Shown one piece after another: positions 42,951 to 52,098 of a stretch of DNA of 64,000 nucleotides (its first letter is position 1; the number at the start of each line of letters is the position of its first letter). The position numbers and the translations under genes were made by a program. Source of the DNA: Streptomyces venezuelae (GTDB lineage Bacteria > Actinomycetota > Actinomycetes > Streptomycetales > Streptomycetaceae); contig NZ_CP029191.1 of NCBI RefSeq assembly GCF_008642335.1, positions 5,642,001-5,706,000 on the forward strand, read 5' to 3'. The notes beneath the pieces are model-generated. The model saw only the letters and a list, made by a program, of their open reading frames with translations. It did not search any database and was not told the DNA's origin.

Positions 42951-44164
42951 TGCACCCGAACCCGAACGAGATGCTGCCCGACGCCCCGCGGCTCAGGGCC
43001 ACCCGACGCACCGCGGCCGTGCTCGCCGCCGGCGCCGTCCTCGCCGCCCTCGCGGGCTGCGGCGCCGGCAAGGGCGACTCCGAGGCCCTCGGCACCGAAG
43101 GCGTCCGCAAGCCCGCCAAGCCGAAGGTCGCGCCCGGCCTGCCCGGCATGCCGCCCGTGCTCGACCCCAAGGACGCGTACGCCGCCGACCGCCCCAACGC
43201 GCTCCAGCCGGTGGCCAAGAAGTTCCTCCAGCGCATCTATGTCCCCAACACCGAGTCCAACACGGTGTCGGTGATCGACCCCAAGAAGTTCGAGGTCATC
43301 GAGACCATCAAGGTCGGCAATCAGCCGCAGCACGTCGTCCCCTCCTGGGACATGAAGACGCTCTGGGTCAACAACGACCTCGGCGACAGCCTCACCGCGA
43401 TCGACCCCGTCACCGGCAAGACGGGCCGTACGGTCGAGGTCTCCGACCCGTACAACCTCTACTTCACGCCGAACGGCAAGCACGCCGTCGTCATGGCCTC
43501 CATGGACCGCGAACTCGTCTTCCGCGACCCGAAGACCATGAACCGCAACAAGACCGTCCCCGTCACCTGCGCGGGCGTCAACCACGCCGACTTCTCCATG
43601 GACGGCCGCTACTTCATCGTGTCCTGCGAGTTCTCCGGCGAACTCCTCAAGGTCGACACGGAGAAGATGGAGGTCGTCGGCCAGCAGAAGATCCCCTTCA
43701 AGGGCGCCATGCCGCAGGACGTGAAGATGTCGCCCGACGGCAAGACGTTCTACATCGCCGACATGATGGCGCACGGCATGTGGGTCCTGGACGGCGACAA
43801 GTTCACGGAACCGAAGCTGATGCGCACGGGCAAGGGCTGCCACGGCCTGTATGTCAGCCGCGACTCCAAGGAGATGTACATCTCCAACCGGGGCGAGGGA
43901 ACGATCTCCGTCTTCGACTTCCCGAAGAACAGGCTCACCAAGAAGTGGAAGCTCCCGGACGGCGGCAGCCCCGACATGGGCGGCGTCTCGGCGGACGGCA
44001 ACACCCTCTGGCTGTCCGGGCGTTACGACTCCGAGGTGTACGCCATCGACACCCGAACCGGAGTGCAGCTGGCCCGCATCCCGGTCGGTAAGGGGCCGCA
44101 CGGCCTCGCGGTGTACCCGCAGCCGGGCCGCTACTCGCTCGGGCACACGGGGATCTTCCGTTGA
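42950..44164 (+). CDS. YncE-like beta-propeller lipoprotein
   Basis: A 404-residue lipoprotein: signal with lipobox LAGCG near residue 37, then a long polar linker and a beta-propeller of about seven repeats, seen in segments such as IYVPNTESNTVSVIDPKKFEVI, LWVNNDLGDSLTAIDPVTG, YISNRGEGTISVFDF and LWLSGRYDSEVYAIDTRTG. Repeats of this YVTN type often bind partners or metals on the surface; no enzyme activity can be assigned. ATG 42950 overlaps the deacetylase-like gene's stop (TGATG), so the two are coupled and may work together at the cell surface. Confidence 0.85.
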   Translation: MHPNPNEMLPDAPRLRATRRTAAVLAAGAVLAALAGCGAGKGDSEALGTEGVRKPAKPKVAPGLPGMPPVLDPKDAYAADRPNALQPVAKKFLQRIYVPNTESNTVSVIDPKKFEVIETIKVGNQPQHVVPSWDMKTLWVNNDLGDSLTAIDPVTGKTGRTVEVSDPYNLYFTPNGKHAVVMASMDRELVFRDPKTMNRNKTVPVTCAGVNHADFSMDGRYFIVSCEFSGELLKVDTEKMEVVGQQKIPFKGAMPQDVKMSPDGKTFYIADMMAHGMWVLDGDKFTEPKLMRTGKGCHGLYVSRDSKEMYISNRGEGTISVFDFPKNRLTKKWKLPDGGSPDMGGVSADGNTLWLSGRYDSEVYAIDTRTGVQLARIPVGKGPHGLAVYPQPGRYSLGHTGIFR

Positions 44165-44253
44165 ACAGTTGATGGTTGACGGTTGACCGTAGCCAACAGC
44201 GGGCACAAAACGGGCAGTTCAGGTACTGCCTAGCGCCCAATCTGGAGGCGCCC

Positions 44254-44805
44254 GTGATCCGTGGCATCGACGTCAGCTCCCACCAGACGACCTTCGACAC
44301 GGACGGTTTCTCCTTCGTCTTCATAAAGGCGACGGAGGGCCGTTCGTACGTCAACCCGAAGCTGTCCGCCCAGACGAAGCGCGCCCGCGACGCGGGCTGC
44401 GTGGTCGGCTACTACCACTTCCTCTGGCCGGGCAACATCAAGGCGCAGGCGGAGTATTTCGTGAGCAAGGCCCCCGAGAAGGAGGGGGACCTGCTGGCGG
44501 CGGACTGGGAGTGGACGGGGGACCATACGCGCGCGAGCAACGGCGAGAAGGACCGCTTCATCCGGGAGGTGAAGCGGCTGCGGCCCGACCACCGCGTCCT
44601 CCTGTACTGCAACCGCGACTTTTGGTTGAACCACGACACCACTTCGTACGCGGGCGACGGACTGTGGATCGCCGACTACGTCCGCGCGGGCAAGCCCCGC
44701 ATCCAGGCGAAGTGGAAGATCCACCAGTACACGTCGACACCGCTGGACAAGAACGTGGCCGATTTCGAGGACGACGACGCACTGCGGGAGTGGGCCACGC
44801 CCTGA
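44254..44805 (+). CDS. GH25 lysozyme-like protein without a signal peptide
   Basis: A 183-residue muramidase-fold protein. GIDVSSHQ at residues 4-11 (catalytic-type Asp at D6), FVFIKATEG, YYHFLWPG, and AADWEWTGDH (acidic tip) are GH25 hallmarks, and the end IHQYTSTPLDKNVADFEDDD is typical. Length is near the 190-200 residue family norm. No signal peptide or membrane helix is seen from GTG 44254, which has GGAGG upstream; upstream in-frame codons do not add a hydrophobic segment. It may be exported by a non-classical way, act on lysis, or be a phage relic. The 89-base gap from the propeller gene has no terminator. Confidence 0.85.
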   Translation: MIRGIDVSSHQTTFDTDGFSFVFIKATEGRSYVNPKLSAQTKRARDAGCVVGYYHFLWPGNIKAQAEYFVSKAPEKEGDLLAADWEWTGDHTRASNGEKDRFIREVKRLRPDHRVLLYCNRDFWLNHDTTSYAGDGLWIADYVRAGKPRIQAKWKIHQYTSTPLDKNVADFEDDDALREWATP

Positions 44806-44830
44806 GTGTCGTCCCAGGAGGGCGCGTCGG

Positions 44831-45490
44831 TCAGGCGCGCCACTCCGCCGTACGCTCCGGGGACGCCGCGTCCAGCGCCTTGCGGATCTCGTCCGTCCCG
44901 CCGGTGTTGCCGTACACGGGGGTTCCGGGCTGCTGACGCCAGGACTCGTCCTGCCCGCCGTTGTCCACGGTGTCGAAACCGAGCTCGTCGATCAGGTCGC
45001 GCACGACCTTCTTGGCGGCCTCGTCGTCGCCGGACACGGGCAGCGCGACCCGGCCGGGGGCGCCCTTCGGCAGGGGCTTGTCGAGGATGTCCTGGGCGTA
45101 CGTGCCGTTGAAGGCCTTGATGACGGGGTGGCCGATCTGCCGCTCGGTCCAGCGGCTCTCGGTGAGGCCCTCCTCGATCTCGGCGATCCTCCCGTCGCGC
45201 TGCTGCGGGTAGTAGTTGCCGGTGTCGATGACGGCGACGTCCTCGGCCGCGCCGTCGAGGAAGCCGGCGGGCAGGTCGGGGACGGCCTTGAGCGGGACGG
45301 TCACGACGACGACCTGCGCGCCGCGCGCGGCCTCGCCGACGGCGACGGGCTTCGCGCCGGTCTCCTCGGCCAGGGCGGTCAGGGTGTGCGGGCCGCGCGA
45401 GTTGGCGACGGACACGTCGTGGCCGAGGGCGGTGAGGCGACGGGTGAGGTTGCCGCCGATGTTGCCCGCGCCGATGATGCCGATCTTCAT
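44831..45490 (-). CDS. F420-dependent NADP reductase-like oxidoreductase
   Basis: A 219-residue Rossmann-fold protein. The dinucleotide loop GIIGAGNIGGNL opens the protein, and the pattern VANSRGPHTL, VTVPLKAVPDL, and DTGNYYPQ matches F420H2:NADP+ oxidoreductases and their relatives; GHPVIKAFNG is the conserved end of the first half. It probably passes hydride between F420 or another donor and NADP(H), but cofactor choice is not certain. ATG 45490 is preferred, with AAAGG about 8 bases upstream; further in-frame codons extend the frame far upstream without homology. It converges with the GH25 gene with a 25-base gap. Confidence 0.87.
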   Translation of the reverse strand: MKIGIIGAGNIGGNLTRRLTALGHDVSVANSRGPHTLTALAEETGAKPVAVGEAARGAQVVVVTVPLKAVPDLPAGFLDGAAEDVAVIDTGNYYPQQRDGRIAEIEEGLTESRWTERQIGHPVIKAFNGTYAQDILDKPLPKGAPGRVALPVSGDDEAAKKVVRDLIDELGFDTVDNGGQDESWRQQPGTPVYGNTGGTDEIRKALDAASPERTAEWRA

Positions 45491-45763
45491 GACTGACTGC
45501 CTTTCCGAGGCGAGGCGGCGGGGTGCCGCGGTCGTAACGGAGGGAACCTCCGGATCGGCGGGAGTATTCCGCGTTCGTCCTCGGAAAACGGGTGGAGCCG
45601 TGCCGACGGAGCCCATTACCGTGCTGCCGGACCACATCGCCCAGGCTAAGGACGTGCCGTTGTACACCGTGTGAGACACCCCGAGCGCTGATCGGTCGCG
45701 CGTCGCGCCTGCGCGCCGCGCTGCTTCTTGCTGCGGTCTTCTCACTGAAATCGGTGTACTTCT

Positions 45764-46318
45764 GTGCTCACCCATTGGGTCGTCATGCCCACCTGCCTGC
45801 CTCAGGTTCTCCGTCGCTGTCACACCTGCGCGTCCGGGCGCTTCCGTGCCGACGGGAAATTCCGGGTCAACGCGAACCACAAGCTGATCGACGCCTGGCT
45901 CCTCGCGCTCTGCACGACGTGCGGGGCGACCACGAAGCTCACGGTCCTGGAGCGGCGGAACGTCCGTTCCGTACGGCCCGCGCTGCTGGACCGCATGCAC
46001 GCCAACGACCCGGCTCTGGCAGCGGAGTTGCTGCAGGATCCGGCGCTGCTGCGGCGCAATCGCGTGTCCGTCGACTGGGACGGGGCCTGGCGCCTCGACA
46101 CGGGCGCCGGGGCGCCGGACCGCCCCGACGGCGACGTGCTCGACGTCTCGGTCCGCTTCGCGGCCCGGATCCCGGTCCGGCCGGTGCGGCTGATCGCCGA
46201 AGGGTGCGGTCTGTCGCGGGGCGAGGTGGAGCGGCTGATCGTGGAGGGGAAGGTCGTCTCGGCGGTCCGCCTCGGCGGCAGGACCTCCGGGGACTTCACC
46301 TTCCTGCTGAAGCGCTGA
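45764..46318 (+). CDS. DUF1062 family protein
   Basis: A 184-residue protein matching the DUF1062 family: cysteine pairs RRCHTCAS and ALCTTCGAT form a likely zinc site, and the C-terminal part VRLIAEGCGLSRGEVERLIVEGKVVSAV resembles an S4-type RNA-binding motif. The function of the family is unknown; the zinc and S4-like parts suggest nucleic-acid or ribosome contacts. GTG 45764 is used, ATG 45785 is possible (it lacks the first seven residues). A 273-base gap separates it from the divergent reductase gene. Confidence 0.78.
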   Translation: MLTHWVVMPTCLPQVLRRCHTCASGRFRADGKFRVNANHKLIDAWLLALCTTCGATTKLTVLERRNVRSVRPALLDRMHANDPALAAELLQDPALLRRNRVSVDWDGAWRLDTGAGAPDRPDGDVLDVSVRFAARIPVRPVRLIAEGCGLSRGEVERLIVEGKVVSAVRLGGRTSGDFTFLLKR

Positions 46319-46336
46319 CACGGGCGGGGAACGACG

Positions 46337-46367
46337 AAGGGCCCGGCACCTGGTGTGCCGGGCCCTT
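46337..46367. terminator. Bidirectional terminator between DUF1062 and EF-hand genes
   Basis: AAGGGCCCGGCAC (46337-46349) pairs with GTGCCGGGCCCTT (46355-46367) over 13 bp with a 5-base loop, giving a T-run after the stem on each strand. It lies between convergent genes. Confidence 0.88.
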
Positions 46368-46397
46368 CCGTCGCGTCGGCCGGTGCCGACCCGCCGA

Positions 46398-46610
46398 CTA
46401 CTTGTTCAGGCTCGCCCAGAACTCGTCGAAGGAGAGACGCTTGTCCGCGTCGGTGTCCTTCGTGCCGATCACGGCCTCGGCCACCGCCTCGGTCTGGTAG
46501 AAGTCGCCCATCCTGGCCATGGCGCTCTTCCACTCCGCCGCCGTGATGAAGCCGTCGCCGTCCGCGTCGAACTGCTCGAACGTCTTGCGCGCTTCCTCGA
46601 TGTCCGCCAC
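46398..46610 (-). CDS. Small EF-hand calcium-binding protein
   Basis: A 70-residue cytoplasmic protein with two EF-hands: DADGDGFITAAEW (about residues 14-26) and DTDADKRLSFDEF (about 50-62). The loops keep the usual calcium ligands at positions 1, 3, 5 and 12, although the second has Lys-Arg after the third acidic residue. Streptomyces use such calbindin-like proteins in calcium signalling during differentiation. GTG 46610 is chosen because AAGGGGTGG precedes it and it gives the common 70-residue length; ATG 46634 would add eight residues. It is convergent with DUF1062 and divergent from the LAL regulator. Confidence 0.88.
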   Translation of the reverse strand: MADIEEARKTFEQFDADGDGFITAAEWKSAMARMGDFYQTEAVAEAVIGTKDTDADKRLSFDEFWASLNK

Positions 46611-46839
46611 CGGATCCACCCCTTCTTGGTGCACTACTGACGGGGGTCAGGGTAACGGTCGCGCCGGGGCCCGATGACAAGGAGTAGGGCCCATGGCCAG
46701 CACTTCCGTCCGTGATCACATCGTGACCTTTCTCCATATCTTGTGCACGAACCGATATCCCGGCCCGCGTCGCGCGCGAGGCGGGTGCGGTACAACGTCA
46801 CCGAGGGGGCCCGCGCGCCTCCGTGAAGGGGCGTGGGCT

Positions 46840-49830
46840 GTGGTGGAGATGGTCGGAGGCGCGAAGGGGCCCGCGGGGCGGGCGCCGTTCGTGGGCAGGG
46901 GTGCGGAGCTCGGCCGCCTCGAAGCGCTGCTGGACGAGGTCGGGGCGGGGGGAACGACCGCGGGCGTCGTCGACGTGGTCGGGGACCCGGGGATCGGCAA
47001 GAGCAGGCTGCTGACGGAGTTCGCGGCGCTGGCCAGGGACCGGGGCGTGACCGTGCTGCGGGGCAGGGGGTCGGAGAGGGGCAGGGCGCTTCCGCTGCGG
47101 CCGTTCACGGACGCCTTCACCGAACTCGACCCGCGCGCACGCCGCGCGTTCCCCTCGCTCGGCGGACTGCCCGCGATGGTGCGGGGGGACGGTGACGGCG
47201 CGCTTCCGGGCGCGGTGTCCGTCGGGGTCTCGGGCGCGGTGTCGGGCATGGACCTCTTCGGCCTGTGCCGGGTCACCGCCGCCGCGCTCGGCGGCGTCGG
47301 CGGGCGCGGTCTCCTCGTCGTCCTCGACGATCTGCACTGGGCGGACGAGGCGACGGTCGAGCTCGTCGACCATCTCGTACGCCACCCCGTGCGCGCCCCG
47401 TTCCTGCTGGCCGTCGCCCGGCGTGAACGCCAGTCCCCGTCCGCGCTGTCCGCCGCCCTCACGCGCGGCCTCGACTCCGGTGTCGTCCTGCGGACCGCCC
47501 TCGGGCCGCTGAGCGGGGACGAGCTGATCCCCGCGTTCGCCGCGGGGGTGCCGCGGGAGCGGGCCGCGGAGATGTACGAGGCGAGCCAGGGCAGTCCGCT
47601 GTACTTCCTCGCTCTCCTCCACGGCGACCACTCGGCGGCGTTCCTCGACGAACTCGCCGGTCTTTCCGCGCTGGAGCGGGCCGCCCTGGACGCCGTCGCG
47701 GTGCTCGGCGAGCACGCGCACACGGACCTGATCGCCGCCGTGACGGGCGCCGACCGCTTCGACCTCATCGCCGCGCTGCGGGAGCTCATCGACCGCGACC
47801 TCCTCAGGCCGGACCGGCGCGCCGGCTGCCTCGCGCCCCGCCACCCGCTCCTGCGCGCCTGGATGCGCGAGGCCGTCGACCCCTGGCGGCGCCTCGAACT
47901 GCACCGCGCGGCCGCCGTCGAACTCACCCGGACCGGCGCACCCCTCAACGACCGCGCCCACCACGTCGAGGAGTCCCTCTCCCGCTGGGACCCCAAGGCG
48001 GCCGCGATCCTGACGGAAGCGGCGGAGCAGGCCGCCGCCACGGCACCCGCCGACAGCGCACGGCTCCTCGGCGTCGTCCTCCGCGTCCTGCCCGACACGC
48101 CCGAACACCACGCCACCCGCAGCGAGTTGATGCTCAAGCAGGCCACCGCGCTCGGCATGACCGGAGCCGTCAAGGAGAGCAGGGACCTCCTCCACCGGCT
48201 CATCGCGACACACCGCCCCGCCCCTGAGGGGCCCGAGGGCGGGGACGCGCTGCGGACGGCCGCCGTCGTGCAGTGCGCCTTCATGGAGCGCACCCTCGGG
48301 CGGTACGCGGCGGCCGGCGCCCTGCTCCGCCGCGAACTCGACCGCCGCCCCGGCCCGCCGCCCGCCCAGCGCACCGGCCTGGTCGTCGAGTGGGGCAACC
48401 GCGCCCTGTTCGCCACGCGCTACCTCGACGTGCGCGACGACGTGGCCAGGGCCCTGGCCGACGCCCGGCTCCGCGGCGACGAACTCGGCGCCGCGGAGAC
48501 CCTGACGCTCGCCGCGCTCGGCGAGGCGTACCAAGGGGAGACCGAGGCGGCCCGCAGATATGCCGCCGACGCCGCCGCGCTCACCGACGTCACGACCGAC
48601 GCCGACCTCGCCGGGCAGTGCGAGTCGCTCGTACGCCTGGCCTGGAGCGAGGTGTTCCTCGACGACTGCGCCGCCGCGCGACGCCACTCCGAACGCGGCG
48701 TCGACATCGCCCGGCGCACCGGCCGCCCCTTCGCCCTGGCGCAACTGCTGCTCACCGGCGCGTACGCCCGCCTCACCACGGGCCGCCTGCACGAAGCGCT
48801 GGAGTGGGCCGACGAGTCCGTCGCGGTCGCCGGAGCACTGGGCGGCGCCGAACTCCTCGGCATCAGCCGGGCCATCCGCGCCCTCATCCTCATGCAGGTG
48901 CGCCCGGCCGGGGACCCGGAGGTGCTGGCCGCGGCCGAGGAGGCGGCGGCGACGGTGGGCGCGGTCGAGGGCTGGTGGGCGACGGTGTCCCGGTGCCTGC
49001 TCGCGTACGCCGCGCTGGGCGCGGGTGACCCGTACCGGGTGCGGGACATCCTCATGGACGCGGGCGGTGACAGCGACCTGTCCCGCGTACAGCCCTCGAT
49101 GCGGCCCAACTTCTTCGAGCTGCTCGTCACCGCGTCGCTGGCCACGGATGACGTGGCGGACGCGGAACGCTGGGCGTCCCACGCGCTGGCCCTGGCGGAC
49201 CGCCTCGGCCTGCCCGTCCAGCGGGGCGCGGCCCTGCGCGCGGTCGGTCTCGTCGCGGCGCGGCGGGGTGAACTGGCCGCGGCGGACGAGGCGTTCACGG
49301 AGTCCGCGCGTGAATGCGCGCGGGCCGGCGCGGTTCTGCGGGAGGCCCAGAGCCTCCTGCTCGGCGCCCCCTTCGCGGCCGCCACCGGCGACACGGCCCG
49401 CGCCGCCACCATGTCCCGCCGCGGCCTGCGCCTCGCCGAGGAGAGCGGAGCGCGCCTGCTCCTGGACATGGCGGCACGGGGGCGGGCGGAAAGCGGGAGC
49501 GCGGGCCGGGACCCCGGCGGTGCGGACGTGCCCGCGGCCCCGCCCGCGTCCGGCCCCGCACTCGACCCGGCGGCGACCGCGCCACCGGTTCCCCACGCCG
49601 ACGTCCCCCCACTGCCGTCCGGACCGTTCGCCTCGCTGACACCGCGCGAGCGCGAGATAGCCGCGCTGGTGGCCGAGGGCCTCACCAACCAGGCGGTCGC
49701 CGACCGGCTCTGCCTCAGCACGCGCACGGTCGAGAGCCATGTGGGCCGGGTGTACCGCAAAACGGGCGTCACCTCACGCGCGGCCCTGGCGTCGCTGGTG
49801 ACGCGGTGCGCGGCCCGGCCCGGCGAGTAG
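46840..49830 (+). CDS. LAL-type LuxR-family transcriptional regulator with AAA ATPase
   Basis: A 996-residue regulator: an AAA/STAND-type ATPase (about residues 15-330) with Walker A GDPGIGKSRL and Walker B LLVVLDDLHWAD, a TPR-like middle (about 400-850), a Pro/Ala-rich linker and a C-terminal LuxR helix-turn-helix (LTPREREIAALVAEGLTNQAVA, TVESHVGRVYRKTGV, from about residue 930). These regulators often activate pathway clusters on sensing a small molecule. GTG 46840 is supported by AAGGGG 9 bases upstream; an ORF start at 46693 is less likely because homology begins at APFVGRGAEL. Its 3' end overlaps the TPR gene on the other strand by 57 bases. Target unknown. Confidence 0.9.
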   Translation: MVEMVGGAKGPAGRAPFVGRGAELGRLEALLDEVGAGGTTAGVVDVVGDPGIGKSRLLTEFAALARDRGVTVLRGRGSERGRALPLRPFTDAFTELDPRARRAFPSLGGLPAMVRGDGDGALPGAVSVGVSGAVSGMDLFGLCRVTAAALGGVGGRGLLVVLDDLHWADEATVELVDHLVRHPVRAPFLLAVARRERQSPSALSAALTRGLDSGVVLRTALGPLSGDELIPAFAAGVPRERAAEMYEASQGSPLYFLALLHGDHSAAFLDELAGLSALERAALDAVAVLGEHAHTDLIAAVTGADRFDLIAALRELIDRDLLRPDRRAGCLAPRHPLLRAWMREAVDPWRRLELHRAAAVELTRTGAPLNDRAHHVEESLSRWDPKAAAILTEAAEQAAATAPADSARLLGVVLRVLPDTPEHHATRSELMLKQATALGMTGAVKESRDLLHRLIATHRPAPEGPEGGDALRTAAVVQCAFMERTLGRYAAAGALLRRELDRRPGPPPAQRTGLVVEWGNRALFATRYLDVRDDVARALADARLRGDELGAAETLTLAALGEAYQGETEAARRYAADAAALTDVTTDADLAGQCESLVRLAWSEVFLDDCAAARRHSERGVDIARRTGRPFALAQLLLTGAYARLTTGRLHEALEWADESVAVAGALGGAELLGISRAIRALILMQVRPAGDPEVLAAAEEAAATVGAVEGWWATVSRCLLAYAALGAGDPYRVRDILMDAGGDSDLSRVQPSMRPNFFELLVTASLATDDVADAERWASHALALADRLGLPVQRGAALRAVGLVAARRGELAAADEAFTESARECARAGAVLREAQSLLLGAPFAAATGDTARAATMSRRGLRLAEESGARLLLDMAARGRAESGSAGRDPGGADVPAAPPASGPALDPAATAPPVPHADVPPLPSGPFASLTPREREIAALVAEGLTNQAVADRLCLSTRTVESHVGRVYRKTGVTSRAALASLVTRCAARPGE

Positions 49831-51954
49831 GTCGCACTCCTCCGCGAGGTGCGCCAACGTGCCGTCCGGGTCCGGGCGTTCGCGTACCGCTGCCGCCAGT
49901 GCGCTCGCTCGGGCTGCCGCCCTGTCGTGGTGGCCGAGGGCGAACTCCAGGCGCGTGGCGAGGAGTTCGGTCGGGTGCAGGTCCGCCAGGCCCGGGCCGC
50001 CGCACGTGCGTAAGGTCTCGATCGCCCGTTCCGTGTGGGCCAGTGCGGTCTCGAAGGCGCGTGTGTTGGCCGTGTACTGCTCAGGGGTGCCCCAGTCGGC
50101 CAGCGGAGGGCCGTCGGCGTGTTCCATCGCCAGGCGGGCCAACTGGACGTGCGTGCGGCCCAGTTCCACGTACAGCTCCGTGCGTTCCGGGTCCTGTTCC
50201 GCCGCCTCCGCGTGGTGTCGGTTCGTGCGCAGGGCCTCCGCCATGGCCGTGTCGGCGGCGGCGAGTCCGTGTGCGGCCAGGGTCTCCCACGCGCGGGCCC
50301 GCTGCGCGCGGACCAGGGCGCCGTCTTCGCCGAGGGCGCGCCACAGTTCCTCGGCCCGCGCGTAGGCCCGGCACGCCTGCGCCGGCTGTCCGGCCAGGCC
50401 CAGCGCCTGCGCCGCCCGCTGGGTCAGGGAGGCTTCCTCGTGCCGGCCGTCGGGCGAGGTGCGCGCGAGTGCGGCGGCCAGCGTGAACTGGGCCGCTGCC
50501 AGAGCCGGTTGGTGCGTGTGGAGGTAGCCGCGGGCCAGCCAGGTGTGTGCCTGGGTGCGGTCGTCCGGCTCGTGGGTCTCGTCGAGGTCGGGCAGTACGG
50601 ACTCCAGGACCGCCACGGCCTCGTCGTGACGGCCCGCCTCGCAGTGCAGCCCGCCGAGCCGCAGCCGGGCCAGGGTGCCGAGGTGCCGGCTGCCCCCGGG
50701 AAGCCCCGCGAAGTACGCGGCGTCGGCCAGGAGCCGTTCCGCTTGCGGGCCCGTCCCGTCGTCGGACGAGGCGAGGGACTGCGCGAGGGCCAGGGACAGG
50801 CGGGCCCGGTCCACCGGGGACAGCGACGACTCCGGGCCGGGACCGGGGTCGGGGCGGGAGCCGGGGGTGCGGGAGTGCGGTGCCGGGCCGGGCGGCCCGG
50901 CGGACAGACGCAGGTCTTCCCGCAGCGGTTCCGCGGCCATACGGGACCGTACGCCGTCCGAGACGGCGGTCGTACCGTTTCGGCGGTCGAAGCGGGACGC
51001 CAGGCCGAGCGCCGCCTCCCTGGCGTGGTCCAGCAGCGTCGCCGCCGTCCACGCGCCGCCCGGCGGCCCCGGCACCGGCCGCTTCCCGTGGCCCGTCTCC
51101 ACCGCACGGCGCAACAGCAGCGCCGCGCCGGCCAGCCACTCCAGATGGTCGAGCGGATCGCCCGTGTCCGCCCAGCGCCGGCTCTGCTCGGCGAGGATCC
51201 GCAGGCCGCGCGGTTCGTTGCCGGTGAGCGCGCAGAACTCGACGTGCCGTCCGACGACGGAGCCGAACGCCTCCTCGGCGCGGACCATCCCGTAGCCGCG
51301 CAGATGGTGGTCGCGGGCCTGGTCGGTGCGGCCCGTGCGGACCAGGGGCAGCAGCGACCGGGCGAGGGTCTCGTGCGGCTCGCGGTGGCAGCTGTGGGTG
51401 CCGTTCAGGACCGGCTCCCACCCGTCGAGGGCCGCCCGGTCGTCGCCCAGGTCCAGCTGCCGCAGGCCCTCCGTCGCGTACTCGCAGGCCAGGCAGTCGG
51501 CCATGTCGTCCCGCGCGGCCGCCGTCCACGCGGTGTACGCGCGCGTGGCGCGGGCCGCGTCGCCCAGATGCCGGGCGAGCCTGAACTCGGCGCCGTGCAC
51601 GGCCCGTTCGGAGTACCCCGCCGCGCTGTAGCGGCGTCGCATCCGGGCCAGCCACGCCTCGACCTCGGTGAGCGGGACGCCGGGCTGCCGCCGTGCGTCG
51701 GTCACCACCCACTTGAACATCCAGTGCAGCCGCCGGACGTCGTCCTCGCCGAAGTCCGCCGGGTGCTCGTCGTACAGGCGCAGCAGCCGCCGGAACGGCA
51801 CGAACGTCCGCGCGCACTCGCCGCCGAAGCTGTACGACTGGACGAGGAGCGTCAGCGCCGCCACGAGCCGCGGGCGGTCGTCGGTGGCAGCCGCCTCGTC
51901 GGCGAGCTCTCCGGCGCGGGCGTGGAGGTTCCTGGTCGCGCCCTGCGGGCCCAT
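49774..51954 (-). CDS. TPR-like helical repeat protein
   Basis: A 726-residue soluble protein made mostly of helices with TPR-like repeats (ALTLLVQSYSFGGE, AALDGWEPVL, RLRLGGLHCEAGRHDEAVAVLESVLPDL in short segments, AQAHTWLARGYLHTHQPALAAAQF). No ATPase or DNA-binding motif is seen. A low-complexity Pro/Gly stretch (about 365-385) splits the protein in two. ATG 51954 has AGGAAC upstream. It overlaps the 3' end of the LAL regulator by 57 bases on the opposite strand. It may act as a scaffold or sensor, possibly related to STAND-type regulators without their catalytic parts; partner unknown. Confidence 0.7.
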   Translation of the reverse strand: MGPQGATRNLHARAGELADEAAATDDRPRLVAALTLLVQSYSFGGECARTFVPFRRLLRLYDEHPADFGEDDVRRLHWMFKWVVTDARRQPGVPLTEVEAWLARMRRRYSAAGYSERAVHGAEFRLARHLGDAARATRAYTAWTAAARDDMADCLACEYATEGLRQLDLGDDRAALDGWEPVLNGTHSCHREPHETLARSLLPLVRTGRTDQARDHHLRGYGMVRAEEAFGSVVGRHVEFCALTGNEPRGLRILAEQSRRWADTGDPLDHLEWLAGAALLLRRAVETGHGKRPVPGPPGGAWTAATLLDHAREAALGLASRFDRRNGTTAVSDGVRSRMAAEPLREDLRLSAGPPGPAPHSRTPGSRPDPGPGPESSLSPVDRARLSLALAQSLASSDDGTGPQAERLLADAAYFAGLPGGSRHLGTLARLRLGGLHCEAGRHDEAVAVLESVLPDLDETHEPDDRTQAHTWLARGYLHTHQPALAAAQFTLAAALARTSPDGRHEEASLTQRAAQALGLAGQPAQACRAYARAEELWRALGEDGALVRAQRARAWETLAAHGLAAADTAMAEALRTNRHHAEAAEQDPERTELYVELGRTHVQLARLAMEHADGPPLADWGTPEQYTANTRAFETALAHTERAIETLRTCGGPGLADLHPTELLATRLEFALGHHDRAAARASALAAAVRERPDPDGTLAHLAEECDLLAGPGRAPRHQRRQGRA

Positions 51955-52098
51955 GTGCGTTCCTAGTTCGGCTGGTCCGGGGCGGGTGCGGACACGGCAC
52001 GGCTCCCCCTGGACGCACAGCCTTTCAGGACGCGACCGGTCCCGGCATCCGTAGAACTACGCAAACGACTACGCAAAGAGTCGGCAAAACGGCAACGG

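Noticed and set aside
45600..45674. A 24-codon plus-strand open frame ending in VPLYTV
   Set aside because: The GTG start lies 2 bases after a GGAG-like string and no conserved motif is present, so it is likely chance.
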